Positions 23,030-34,213 of a DNA stretch of 64,000 nucleotides are shown piece by piece. A model generated the notes under the pieces. It was not told where the DNA came from. It was given only the letters and a program-made list of their open reading frames with translations, and ran no database searches. The DNA comes from Sclerodactyla briareus (lineage: Eukaryota > Echinodermata > Holothuroidea > Dendrochirotida > Sclerodactylidae): contig JAODTK010000223.1 in NCBI GenBank assembly GCA_026419785.1, forward strand, positions 310,001-374,000. Reading direction: 5' to 3'. Made by a program: the position numbers and the translations under genes. Position 1 is the stretch's first letter; each line of letters starts with the position of its first letter.

Positions 23030-23388
23030 GATCGGATAGCTGCCGTCGATAGAGCTTAGAACTTGTGATCGAAAGGTTCCGAGTACGAATCCCGGCCGGT
23101 TGGCCTTTCGGTGCGTCCTTGGGCAAGGCACTATCTCTGTTCTTGTCCACCCAGGGTAATTGGGAACCTCTGAGAGGTTATTGTAATCATAAGTGGGCTA
23201 ATCACGGCAGCCATGTGATGAAATGTCCCTGGGAACATGGGGGGGGGGGGCAACCATTGGTGGTTGCCAGGAGTGTGTAGTCCAGATGTGCAATATATGT
23301 GCTGGCTGAACAGTACCATAGAACAGGGGTAAGGCCTCCAGCGCTTTGAGACGTGGATAGGGGATAAGCGAAGCATATGAGAACGTAC
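23030..23388 (+). mobile_element. tRNA-derived SINE
   Basis: The head has tRNA-like promoter boxes: a decayed A box around TAGCTGCCGTCGATAGAG, and a B-box region GGTTCCGAGTACGAATCCC. This is followed by the conserved tail CCTTGGGCAAGGCAC and, near the end, GCGCTTTGAGACGTGGATA. These are hallmarks of a SINE family common in marine invertebrates. A G-run interrupts the body at about 23240. It is not a functional tRNA. Confidence 0.65.
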
Positions 23389-23448
23389 ACTATTTCAATT
23401 TGATTTCCTTGCCGAAGGTAAAAGGAATCTTTGCAGTCACTCACCATG

Positions 23449-23495
23449 CGTGTGTGTGGTGTGTGTGTGTGTGTGTGTTGTGTGTGTGTGTGTGT

Positions 23496-23534
<39 letters not shown>

Positions 23535-23553
23535 TGTGTGTGTGTGTGTGTGT
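23449..23553 (+). repeat. (TG)n microsatellite with TGGTG interruptions
   Basis: About 105 bp of TG repeats is broken by periodic GG doublets. Long histidine/threonine frames read from it are artefacts. Confidence 0.97.
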
Positions 23554-23559
23554 GACACC

Positions 23560-26299
23560 CCTTGTCAGACGATATCTTAAGAACGCAAGCAGATGAAGCA
23601 TGGTTATGTTGGGACATCATAGGGATGAACCCCCCTATTGTTTGGGGGGCCAGTTCAAGGGTCATTTCAAGGTCACGAGAGGGCAAAGTAAAAAAGCTTG
23701 TAGCACGATATCTCGCGAACGCAAACAGGTAACAAGTTCAAATTTTGTATGGGGGTTGCACGTTATTATGGTGGAGGATGAACCCTAATTTGGTGTTGGG
23801 TCAAGGTTTTGTTAGTCGGAGAGAATACATCTGGTGACCTCTTTTGACCTCGTTTGACTTTGACCGTTGTAACATTGAGTGCTAATTTTTTTTGTAATGA
23901 CCAGATTCGTCTTGTTGAGACAAACCATAATGTAAATTAAACTGATTATACAACCTCCCTATCACAGCTATCTCAAGATGCACATGTGGGAAGAGTCAAG
24001 ACAGCCCCAAACCCTGGACGGTTGTTTGACTTGACGTTTGACATTGACATCTTGGCAACAAAATATTTTGGAGGGATGTTATGGCAAGTTTTCTTTCTCT
24101 TCGTCTAGGCGAACTGCATGTAGTTCGTTATGCATGGGAGCCTATATGTATTGAACTTAAGAATATTCTGGTTGCCCTGCCACTCAGCAAATTTGAGATG
24201 CTTGTGTCAGGATAAAAAATATTCGACATAATTTTGCCCAGTGCCGCGATATATATCCCTCAGACAGGGGTATGTGATACCACAGAAGGGGCAGAGAATG
24301 AAGGAAATGGATAATATTTGAGATTCCGAGCGGGCAACTTTATAGAAAGGAATTTTGAGTATTAAAACCAACAATATCTAATAGGGGTATTTCCTCTGGT
24401 TTAGCCTTAAAGCCACTAGCCTGTCAGCTGTGGCAATTATCGTCGACACAGTTCTGGTGGTCTTGTTATTATTTCTAAATGGCATAGCGTACTGCTGGCC
24501 CAGCAATATTCTTTGCTGAAGTGTTCAATATTGTTCTACTTTGGGGTGAGCCGAGTGACTCCGCTGAGCTGCCAGGCTTGAATTTGTACAGCAAGTATGG
24601 TGAATTAGAGCCCAGAAGAGGTACATTTGTGATGCTTGACGTGTGAGCCCCTCTATTTAGTAACAAGCCTGTAATCTGACAGTGTCATTTTCGGTGGAAC
24701 ACTACCCGAGTTCCCACCGTTATCGTACCTCAATTGACACACCACACCCTGCATGTTTAGTTTATACTTAACACAAAGCAGGAGCTTTGACTGATCGCAT
24801 GCCTGTCTCCCCCTTCCCTGTGGATCTGCCCCTGCAAGCCAACATTAGGGCTTTCTAGCGAAGTTATAGACATACTTCAAATTGGGCTAGAACACAAATA
24901 CACCCAGGACGAGGCGATATAATATAAGGTTCTACTGCCCAACCACGGGTAGCAACATTTTAAAGCTGGACCATGTTAGTGATGGAGTACTGTTGGCATG
25001 TGACAGACTCGAATCACTGAACCCAACAAAATGCTTGAATCTTCAAACTTGGGTCTGAGGTATTGACAATGATGCCCCACCTGGACAGGTAAGTTGGTAA
25101 GTTTGTGATGGCTCAGTTCACGAAAAAAAAAAAAAACGAATACCTCAAACATTGAGGCAACATGTTACCTTTCACCTGTGTCAATTCAAAGGGATTTTCC
25201 AATTCTGTCAGAAAAAACCCACGTACTCGGAAAAACATGGATTGAGTGACTCATCCTTAGCAATAGAACTTCCCATGAGCTCAAGATTGTAGGTCGCTTG
25301 GATGTGCCAGGATAAGAAGTGCCAGACCAGAAAGGAAGGTGATCGTATGCACACATTCATTCCAAGCCTTGCAGGGTGGATCTGTCTATCTGATGGCTAA
25401 GTGATCAACCTCGGCCACGTATCACAATCTTGTGCGAGGGTTTACTGCTTCCTCAAAACTTTTAATGTTGATGTCCCTGAAGTTGCGATTTGATTTTCCG
25501 AGCAAGGTAGTATGGGTCTCCCAACTGGTTCGAAAGTATGTCTCAATGCTCTCTCAGAGCAATTGAGAGGACTGTATGGTGGTTTCTAATATAGGTGAGT
25601 GGCGGGTCAACACCTAGATGGTGATCTCTGACCGGGCTTCAGAATTTGTATTAAGATGGTTTCATTTACTATGAGCATTGCCGGTAGGCATGAGACCATG
25701 AAGAATAAAATGTGATACATTGCGCAGTGCTGTTCGTTTTTTTTTTTTTAGCTCACTCGGACCAGGTGGCTCGGCGTTATGTCCATTCAATCGAGATGTT
25801 CACAATTGGTTCGAAGTCATCAAAATTTGTTTCAAGTCAAGTCATATTCACCCCAAATTATGGGTGAAGTGATGAATGCAAGTCACTCCATTCTTTTCAA
25901 GTCGGCAGCACTCTTCAAAAACCCCTAAACTCGTCGCGATTTATTACAACAACTGGTTGTCAATTGCTACTCAAAAAACACTTGCCTACATCCGGGGGTC
26001 AATTTTGACCATTTTTGTCTGCGCATTTTTTTGTCTCGCCTGAACAAAGTTTTCAGGAGAGACTTTTTTAGCCATCACTTTGTCATATGTATATATGTAT
26101 GTTTGCATGTGTGTCCCACTTACTTTTCGTTAGCAGGATTTCTCCTAATGGTAAAACGATTTTCGATGAAATTTTGTTATGTAGTTCAGGGTTGGGTGAT
26201 CACGATCTGATTGGATTTGGGCACAAGTGCACGGTGTCATGTGAGTAGGGTGTGACTGTTATATAATTTATTGTTTAGGCTCGTTAGCAAGAATACGGA
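23560..26299. other. Intergenic DNA, no recognised gene
   Basis: Contains a copy of the 4617-type repeat at about 25393-25580, A- and T-homopolymers near 25123 and 25735, and TGACCTCTTTTGACCTC words at 23837-23867. A minus-strand frame at 24475-24666 is not recognisable. Nothing else was seen. Confidence 0.4.
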
Positions 26300-26329
26300 A
26301 ACTGTAGGTGCTATAGTGATTTGGAATGG

Positions 26330-26680
26330 CACCTGTGCAGAATTTGAAGTGGATGTTGACTGATTAAATAGCTAGTTGCTTTGGACAATTTATGCAAAAT
26401 TCTTGTCGGATTGTCACAAAACTTGGTGACTATTTTTGGGTCTACCTTCAGTCCCAAAGATTTGGGGTCACTGGAGGTCATTCGATTTGGTCTACTTTGG
26501 CATAATTTATGCACAATCTAAAGTTGGTTGGATTTCATTGAAACCAGTGCCCATATGGTTGCCCGTTGGTTCTGAATGTTTCATCATGGATTTGGGTCAT
26601 CTGGTAGGTCATTCACATGTCTAATTCGCAGTAATTTATGCCTTATTTTGAAGTTTGCCAGATTTCCATGATCTTTTGGT
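26330..26680 (-). repeat. Octamer-type ~125-bp repeat, reverse orientation
   Basis: Diverged units carry TAATTTATGC, TTTGGGTC…GGTCATTC and CAGATTTCCATGA-like words that match the reverse complement of 44698-45034. No coding potential. Confidence 0.5.
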
Positions 26681-26699
26681 GGGTATGGCTTCTGTTTGG

Positions 26700-27950
26700 A
26701 ATGGACACAGGCCTCTTCTCCTATAGAATTACATCCGATGTCATGATTATATTGTAAGAATGGAATGTATCGGGCTTGGGCGGTCAATTTGTATTGCCAA
26801 GCGCTCCCACAGAAAAAGATTGGATGACCATGGAAGTTTATCACAACTATCATTGAATGATGGTACATATGAGTTTTTCATGAATTTTGGGTCAAGAGTC
26901 ATCTAAGGGTAAATTCCTGCCATTTGTTGAATGGCAAGAGGCTTACAATTGTAAGATGATGATCAGGAAACTAAAAGTTGAGAAATGGTATGAAGTATTC
27001 AGGTAATTCTGTAGGTCAAAGGGGGTTCACGTGAAGGCCAGTTTTGTTCAGAACAAAAAGGATTTGAGATTATAATGGTTGATTGGGATGATCAATGGGA
27101 TAAATCCTGTAGACAGTCACTCGTTCCTGCATATCGCATGCCAAGTGCTCGAGTAGTATATAAAAAAAATTGATAGATATAATTTCAGCAAATTTGAAGT
27201 GATATGATTGCATTCGACTGCCATTGTCCAACATATAACATGTAATCCAAATGTGTCCTGTCAAGCACTGTGATGGTCACGTTTCATCCAACCGACTCAA
27301 AATATCCCTGACAGAATTGATCAATCATGCACCACCATCTCAACCCCGCAAGTCAGACCCAGAGGCAAATCAGAGCGAAACGATGATAAATAGGCAATTG
27401 GATCCACCGTTCACAGAGGTGGTACCACAGCTTGTACAAAAACATATTTACTAGAACAAACACTTTCAGTCAAGCGCGCTGGCTGGCATAGCGCACATCA
27501 CGAGGGGGGAGCACTTATTCCACTCGTAGCAGAATGACAGTTTCACACTTTCATGTGAGCATACCTACTATTGACTTTGGAGCTACTGAAGGATCTTGAG
27601 GTACGTCCTTGGACATATTCTGGGAGTGATCAACTGGATGAGAGGGCGCAGAAGATTGTTAGGACACTCGTAACGGAAGTACACAAAAAATCAGATTCTT
27701 GAACAAACATTACCCCGGTGTATGAATCGAATCAATACACAGACAACACGTGATAGGTTTTCCGTACTCATGATCTAACTTTTATTAAAGGCACCAGTGA
27801 TCATCGTTTCTCATGCATAGCACATCACATAATCAAAAAATTGTACAAAAAAAATAAGTGGAAATAACTTGGAATAGATTTGATGGGGACACAAAAAGAA
27901 ATGAATAGGCAAAAGGAATTATCAGAACAATTATTTAGGAAGGGTAGCAA
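26700..27950. other. Intergenic DNA, nothing recognised
   Basis: AT-leaning sequence with no splice-supported frame, RNA gene or transposon end that I can see. Confidence 0.3.
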
Positions 27951-27956
27951 AATTAA

Positions 27957-28244
27957 TGGAAAGTAAATGACCTGGATGAGTGGACTTTGTACAGGAGGAC
28001 TATCAACAAGTGTGAAGATGTGGTACCCAAATCATGTTGTATTCGACATACCTATAATAACAGGGCCACATATCACTACACAAATAATTTCATATTCCAT
28101 TTCTGGGCCACCTCTTTCAGTCGGGAAGAAAGTCTCTGTCATCACATACACTGCCTCCTTGTTAATGAAGAAAAGATGAAACAATTTCATTGTCAACTAG
28201 TGCCTTTTGTTCTTGCATTGAAAGGAACAACTATTGACAACTGA
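27957..28244 (+). CDS. Unrecognised open frame next to A-rich tail
   Basis: A frame without an ATG at its start runs 95 codons (WKVNDLDEWTLYRRTINKCE…) to a TGA at 28242. It is followed at once by ATTAAA and a roughly 50-base A-rich tract. The tract suggests a retroposed 3' end (LINE or processed transcript), with the frame as remnant coding sequence. No domain is recognised and chance cannot be excluded. Confidence 0.2.
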   Translation, partial: WKVNDLDEWTLYRRTINKCEDVVPKSCCIRHTYNNRATYHYTNNFIFHFWATSFSREESLCHHIHCLLVNEEKMKQFHCQLVPFVLALKGTTIDN

Positions 28245-28253
28245 CTATTAAAG

Positions 28254-28304
28254 GAAAAAAAAAAAAAAAAAAAAAATAACAAAACAAAAAAAAAAAAAAA
28301 AAAT
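28254..28304 (+). repeat. A-rich tract
   Basis: Two poly-A blocks separated by ATAACAAAAC lie just after ATTAAA. This is consistent with the tail of a retroposed sequence. Confidence 0.9.
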
Positions 28305-28309
28305 AAAAG

Positions 28310-29674
28310 TCAGCAAATTAACTCTTCTTGGTGTTATGATGTCAAAGCGAAAAAACACATTCAAAGATCAATTTGTTCCAGGTTGATAGCAGTTCGGTTG
28401 GGAAGATATTGCTTCCATCAAATTTCCTATAATTTGCCGATTTTGGGCGCAAAAAATGGCAAGTTTTTATGATGTCATATTCTACCAAAAAATTGTGAGA
28501 GAAAAGCCATATTACTAACATTTTCTTAAAAATTGGTAGATATGACGTCATCAAACTGCCAATTTTCCAAAAATTGCCAATTAGGCATGCGATAAATACT
28601 CATCTCAAAATTTGTAACTTCATAACCAAACATGTATGACCATGAACAGTTTGATAGCATGATTCTCAATGCACAACCACATGACATTTCAATTTTTTTT
28701 TGGCTCTACTTGTCCTTTTAATATCAGGACACCGTAAATCAAAGCACAGAAAGCAATTTCGGGGTGTGCTCTCATTCAGCGTTGGTAGGTCCCAGTGGTA
28801 TATTATACACACAATATTGTGTAAATGCGCCAGAAATAGTATTATTATTAGGAATTAGGGCAAAGCCGAATTGAATACTCTCTTCACCACGCAGGAAAGG
28901 GAGCCGAAAATATGTTCACAGGGGTGAGTCATAAGATGCACTTCAACTGTATGGTATCCACCGGACCAACTGGGGGGGGGCACTATGAGGGGAGTACTCT
29001 GCAGAAAGAAAGTACATTCCGCAGATTTGGATATCTAGCCACCACTTTTTGACCATACTGCAAAACAGTCAGTTTCGCAGTGTTGATGTGGACGCATAAA
29101 AAATGTTATTCTTCACACTGTAGTAATAAATAAATTAATAATTATTCCAAAATTAATTTGAAAAAACAAATGGAGGGTCATCAATGAAGACTTTTTTTAC
29201 ATGCAATTAGAACCACTGCAAGAAGAATTTGTCATATTATGGTTGGACGTTTCATGACTGCATGCGCTATCATCCGTGAAGTAAAAGTTCAGTGAAAGAA
29301 CCTCTCCAGGTAGAGTATCCCAGTCGAGAAACAATTTGGTATGGCATGCTTGTATGTAAGATTTAGGTGACCATGAGAAGGTGTCTGTGCAAAAGTGATT
29401 AAGTATCACATTATCTTCTAACACTATGTACACAGACCAATGGTCATGTAAATATGAAGTGCACTTCTTAAGCTTCTGATTCGTCACTATGATAGCCAGA
29501 ACAACAGGACCAAATTTCAGCCGATTGAGTGTACCGATTAAAGACAATCAGCTGTTACAAAATTTGCATTGTGACAGTACGGAGGAACTACAGGTCCCTA
29601 TATTAAAACAAAAGTCAAGGTGAAACAGTTTGGGAAAATCTGATACCAAACAAACTATAGATGGAATCCCAATA
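28310..29674. other. Intergenic DNA, no firm gene
   Basis: Contains short AT-rich stretches and a G8 run near 28972. A minus-strand frame of 116 codons (29197-29547) reads smoothly but lacks splice, start or domain support. Confidence 0.3.
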
Positions 29675-31804
29675 CTAGAGCACCAATGGTGCTGTAGCTC
29701 AAACCGCACAAATGTACCAAGACGAATGTACAAGATCATGAAGCCAAGTTTCAAACAAGGCCCATTGTGCCTTTTAGACTTTTGAACATGATGCTTCATA
29801 TGGCCCTAAGATGTATTAGCACTGGTAGCAGTCAATAAATATTCAACACAATGAGCCACAGGGCCCACAGCGACACTGGGCCTTTAGTCCTAAATCCTGG
29901 GCACCGAAGGTAAAGCTATTAGACCATCATTATGACGAACACAGGCACTATGCAACAGAATTGGTAGGAGACAAGATTTTGCAGTATTCCATATATGGGG
30001 CCCTAGGGTCCCCAAATTACCAATGGCCATTCACCCAAGTACCCTTACATGTAAGGGGTTAACAAAGGGAATCAATTGCACGCTTGTGGGAGGCGATGCA
30101 TTTCAGGTCCCATTGTGTGAAGTTTCATGAAATGGCCCATGGGATCAAGTAGGACCTTGGACGAAAATGCCTGAAAACACCAAAGGAAAAGAACTGGTTC
30201 GGAGGCTCATGACAACCTGACCTCTCCCCCTCCAAATCTTCTGGGTAGGGGATGGGGGTCCGAAAGGGCATGGGGAGGGGGGAAGCAGTAAGAGGTTGAG
30301 TTACCATCTTCAAAATTTCGAGGGGGGTGTTGTTTTTTGCTTAGTATCATAGTCATGAATTGCGGGGGGGGGGGGGACATAGTCAATTGTCTCCTCATCA
30401 AATTCCTAAATTCCCAATGGCCTTTACCCAAGGACAGACTTTAAGTTGAAGAAACGCGAAACAATGAAGCTGTGGGAGGAGATGCATTCAGGTACCATGG
30501 TGTGAAATTTCAGGAAATGGCCCATGGGCTAAAGTAGGAACTTGGACCAAAACGTCCTTTAAACACCCCAAAGGTAAAGCTGTTAGGCCACGTTATGACC
30601 CAATGTCAGCACTGTGCAACAGAATTCGTAAGAAGAGCGCATTGGCGTAATTCCAAGTGATGGGCCCTAGGGCCCACACTGGGCCTTAGGGGAACCCTAA
30701 TTCCTGGGCACCCCATAGAGCTGGCAATGGACCACTTATGATGAACATGAGCGCTGTCAACAAAATTTGTAGGAGATCCAGATTTGCAGTATTTCATTAG
30801 ATGGGCCCTAGGGCCAAACTGGGCCTTGAGCCACAGAATTCTGAACCCTCCAATGCCCTCTACAAGGACCGTAACATGTCACCTTCGGAGAACATCAATT
30901 GAATCTTGGGGAGAGATGATTTCAAAGTACCATTGTCGTGAAATTTCATCAAATGGGCCCAAGGGCAATGTGGGACCTTAGACCCAAAAATTCCCGGTAA
31001 CATCCCCCAAATGTACGGCTGATAAACTATCATTATGACCGAATCTCAGCCTGCACTGAAATTTGTAAGAGGAATTCTAGCATTTTGCGTAATTCCCATA
31101 GACGGGCCCCAGGGCCCACACTGGGTCTTGTGACTAAATCCCTGGGCGCCCTGGAGTAAAAACAGCTTTAAGACCACCATTATGACTGAACATCAGCACT
31201 GTGCAAAAATTTGTAGAGATACAAGATTTTGCGGTATTTCATATACTGGGCCCAAGGGCCCAAACTGGGCGTCGAGTCCAAAATTCCCCAGACACCATGA
31301 TGCCCTCCACCCAGGACCATTCATGAACTTTGAAGAGGCATCCAATGAATCTTGTGGGAGATATGCATTTCAAGTATATTGTGGACAATTTTCACAAAAT
31401 GGACCCATCGGGCCCAAATGGGCCTTGGACCAAATATTCTGAACCCACCCCAAGGTAGCCTGTAGACCATCAATTATGACCAAACATCAGCACTTGCACC
31501 CAATTGAGTATGAGAGACCATTTTGAAATACATAATGCCTATACTGCCCCTATTTTGAAATTTCAGCCATAATGGCCTATACTGCCCCTTTAATGACCTT
31601 TGATGCCTTGACCTTCACATGAGGGTCAACATGTCCCAATGGGTCAATAAACACTGTGTCCGTGTCACAGTTTGGTCGACAGCCTCAAAGAATGACTGTT
31701 TGGGGGCCAAAAAAGCAATTGTTAACCACACTGGATAGATAGATAGATAGATGATGACATGCAGATTCCAAAGCCAACCGCATAGCTGGTTTGAGCTAAA
31801 AAAC
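29675..31804 (+). repeat. Composite mobile repeat carrying satellite array, copy 2
   Basis: Direct sister of 16368-18724, starting CTAGAGCACCAATGGTGCTG and ending at the same hairpin and GAGCTAAAAAAC. It has the same roughly 440-bp units (unit markers near 30058, 30446, 30882 and 31329) and the same GGGCCC palindrome spacing, but is more decayed. A G-rich block at about 30190-30420, with a G-run near 30363, is not matched in copy 1 and looks like a later insertion. There is no protein. Confidence 0.75.
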
Positions 31805-32211
31805 TAAATCATTCACATTATACAAGATAATATCTCAATAATTTCTAAGAGAACATCAGTTTTCGTCTGCCTGTTATCATGGCAACAAAAATGCGCATAT
31901 GCTTTTGTTGCATCGTTCCCACCCTGTGATTCATATTCCTCAAATGTCAACTGAAATATCTCAACATGGCACATGCTAGAACCTCCAAATTGTGGTGCGG
32001 GTTTCGATTGTCCCTTTTCACCTGTGTAATTTGGAAGCGTCATTTTGTTTACATCCATGGCCTCAAAGTGTTGTGCTGTTCCCTGTTCACTATGCAGTGA
32101 TACCACTAGTTAGTGTTATTTGCAAGTACCGGACCTGATAACATGATATAATTATAACAGCCTCAGCCTTCAGGCAACCACAGGGGTTGTTCTTCAAAAG
32201 GCAATTTTATT

Positions 32212-32242
32212 ATGGAAATTATGGATTCAGTTTTACCAGAAG
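32212..32242 (+). CDS. Candidate first exon of a very small protein
   Basis: The ATG opens ten codons (MEIMDSVLPE) followed by a donor AGAAG|GTAATT in phase 1. If spliced to the acceptor at 32469-32470 (TATCCTGCTCCAG), the frame continues as DRHLTEHTFQKAISENQDYS then DCITAD and stops, giving a 36-residue acidic peptide. The signals are ordinary and no homology is known. Confidence 0.15.
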
Positions 32243-32470
32243 GTAATTATTTACAACCATGATTCCAAGAACTATACACACATATACTTGGTGTATCTGG
32301 CTCATTATTCCATACAAGTAGACTCATCTAGGAACCCTGGCCGTATTGATGTTTTTTTTTGTATTTTTTACGGGCATGAGCAAGGGGCAGAGACGTCGCC
32401 TTCTCATCCTCGACAAGTGCTTGGATTTGATATAGAGGCACAGGTGTAATCTAATCATATCCTGCTCCAG

Positions 32471-32809
32471 ATCGCCATCTTACTGAACATACATTCCAAA
32501 AGGCGATCAGTGAAAATCAGGATTACAGCGACTGCATCACAGCTGACTGAAATTGACTTATTGCCAAATGTTCTGTCACCTCACAAAATGTACTGCAATA
32601 CAGTAGAACCATGGAGAACCTGGAGTGAAGGACCAAGACCTCGTCCATCGTACTACAAGTGCTGCCACCCACGGGGAAAAGTCCAGTTACTGCTGGATTC
32701 CAACCTGGAATGCTCGTCGCAGAGCGTCATTGCTAACACTATGCCATTCTTTGGCACTGTGGTTACTTTTCGTCTTGTGTTCAATCAAATAAAAATTAAC
32801 ACTTTGTGA
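32471..32809 (+). CDS. Candidate terminal exon or 3' UTR
   Basis: Follows a good acceptor (CATATCCTGCTCCAG). The phase-0 frame is open for 112 codons (IAILLNIHSKRRSVKIRITA…) to TGA at 32807, with a locally raised GC content. The phase-1 frame instead stops after about 26 codons (see 32212). AATAAA occurs inside the block near 32787, which argues that the 3' half may be untranslated. Protein not recognised. Confidence 0.22.
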   Translation: MAILLNIHSKRRSVKIRITATASQLTEIDLLPNVLSPHKMYCNTVEPWRTWSEGPRPRPSYYKCCHPRGKVQLLLDSNLECSSQSVIANTMPFFGTVVTFRLVFNQIKINTL

Positions 32810-33810
32810 AAGTGCCGAATTATGTCTCTGGCTCGGTCCAGTTTAAGTAAGTTGGCAACATTGTGACTAATATAGGCTAATGCTGACATGGGAAATAATC
32901 TGAAGCATGAAATTGTGCAAAGCCCATAGAGCATGAAAGTCGAAAGATGAATGCTGTATGGAATAGACCTTACAAACTTTTACATAATGAAAAAGAGAGG
33001 GGTAATTATAGAACGTGCTTCCTTAAAATTACTTCCAGTGGGTAGTGTGTCCCCTGTTTTTACGCTACATTTCAGAAGAATATGTCATTTACAAAAAAAT
33101 ATTCAAGTACTAAATGATATAAATCTGGATAACTTTGGGAATGTGATTTAAATATGGAATTACTCTGAAAATTGACATTGTTTATTGACAAAACCACCAT
33201 TGTGAACAATAAGGTATACGTCATAATCGGACAGCTACTGGTCAAAGAGATTTAATTTGACATGTTTTCCATGATGATGTATAACATATATTATTGGACA
33301 AAAAAAATTTTATCGATAGTACGAGGCACTTCCTGAATGGACCCATTTCATTGGACTGAGTCGGAAGTTGACTCTTCCACAAATGAGATATAACACATAA
33401 ACTTTTTCAATGATATGTAACAGTTCATCTTGACCCAACTCATTTGACTTCCTGCCAAGTTTCTTTTATAGTAGTCTGGAAAAGTCGTCTGTTCATCATG
33501 TTTTCTTACATTTAGCAGAGTACTGAATTGTTCTACAATGGACGACTTTGAAATTTCAAATGGGATGGCACAGTGATAATAGGGTCAGGAGATGCACGTG
33601 GCTTTCAGATCAATGGTCCAGCACCATTGGGGAAGACTGATTAAAAGGGTGCAGTCTGGAGTACTGGTCCAACTGCCAGCATTTCAGTCCCTTTCAAGAA
33701 TTCCCCCGATAAACAGGACGATCTACTGAAGCTGGCAAATACAAGGCCCAAAAGGCCCTCAGATTGAACCGCTCTCTTCAAAACAGGGGGATATATGTCA
33801 AGTCCCTGGG

Positions 33811-34213
33811 TTCGATGTTCCCGAGGATTGATGTTTCGGATTTGATGTTCCCGGTGTCCGATGTTCCCGGGGTCCCCGATGTTCCCAGGGGTCGATGTTC
33901 CCCGTTTTCGTTGTATTTCAATTATTCTCAAATTTATGAGGCTCGATGATCCCCGTTTTCATGTTACACCTAGCGCACACGAGGAAATCGTTTTTCGCGT
34001 TTCCTTGGTCATCGGTATGCGTGGCAAAACCAATTTCTTGCGAAAAGATTGTTTCAGCTTTTCAGGAACATCGGACCCCGGGAACATCGAACCTCGGAAA
34101 CATTGAATCCAGGGAACATCGAGCCTCGTAAATTTGGGTGCCATTAAAACTAAACGGGGAACATGGAACTTTGGGAACATGGATCCCCGGGAACATCGCA
34201 CCCCGGGAACATC
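33811..34213. repeat. Fold-back array of GATGTTCCC units
   Basis: From 33811 to about 33960 the unit GATGTTCCC(C/G)G is repeated about seven times. From about 34064 to 34213 its complement GGGAACATC recurs about eight times. The arms also share non-motif sequence (TTTATGAGGCTCGATGATCC versus ATCGAGCCTCGTAAATTT), so this is a genuine inverted repeat around a loop of about 100 bp. It probably is a fold-back DNA transposon with modular arms. No gene is inside. Confidence 0.75.

Larger units (their letters stand above)
31805..33790. other. Low-gene stretch with candidate small exons
   Basis: Apart from the exon-like pair at 32212-32809, no supported gene. A minus-strand frame at 31813-32106 has an internal ATG in a good context (GAGGCCATGG) but no confirmed partner exon. 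Confidence 0.3.

Noticed and set aside
23040-23110. tRNA gene
   Set aside because: Promoter-box similarity is present but the sequence cannot form a proper cloverleaf and continues into a SINE tail.
23202-23686. Thr/His-repeat open frames on the minus strand
   Set aside because: They are translations of the TG microsatellite.
29197-29547. 116-codon minus-strand frame with smooth composition
   Set aside because: Frames of this length are expected by chance in 64 kb. There is no splice, start or domain support.
31813-32106. 97-codon minus-strand frame with a GCCATGG start
   Set aside because: The start context and a donor-like ACACAG|GTGAAA are suggestive, but no partner exon or domain was found, so it is not listed as a gene.
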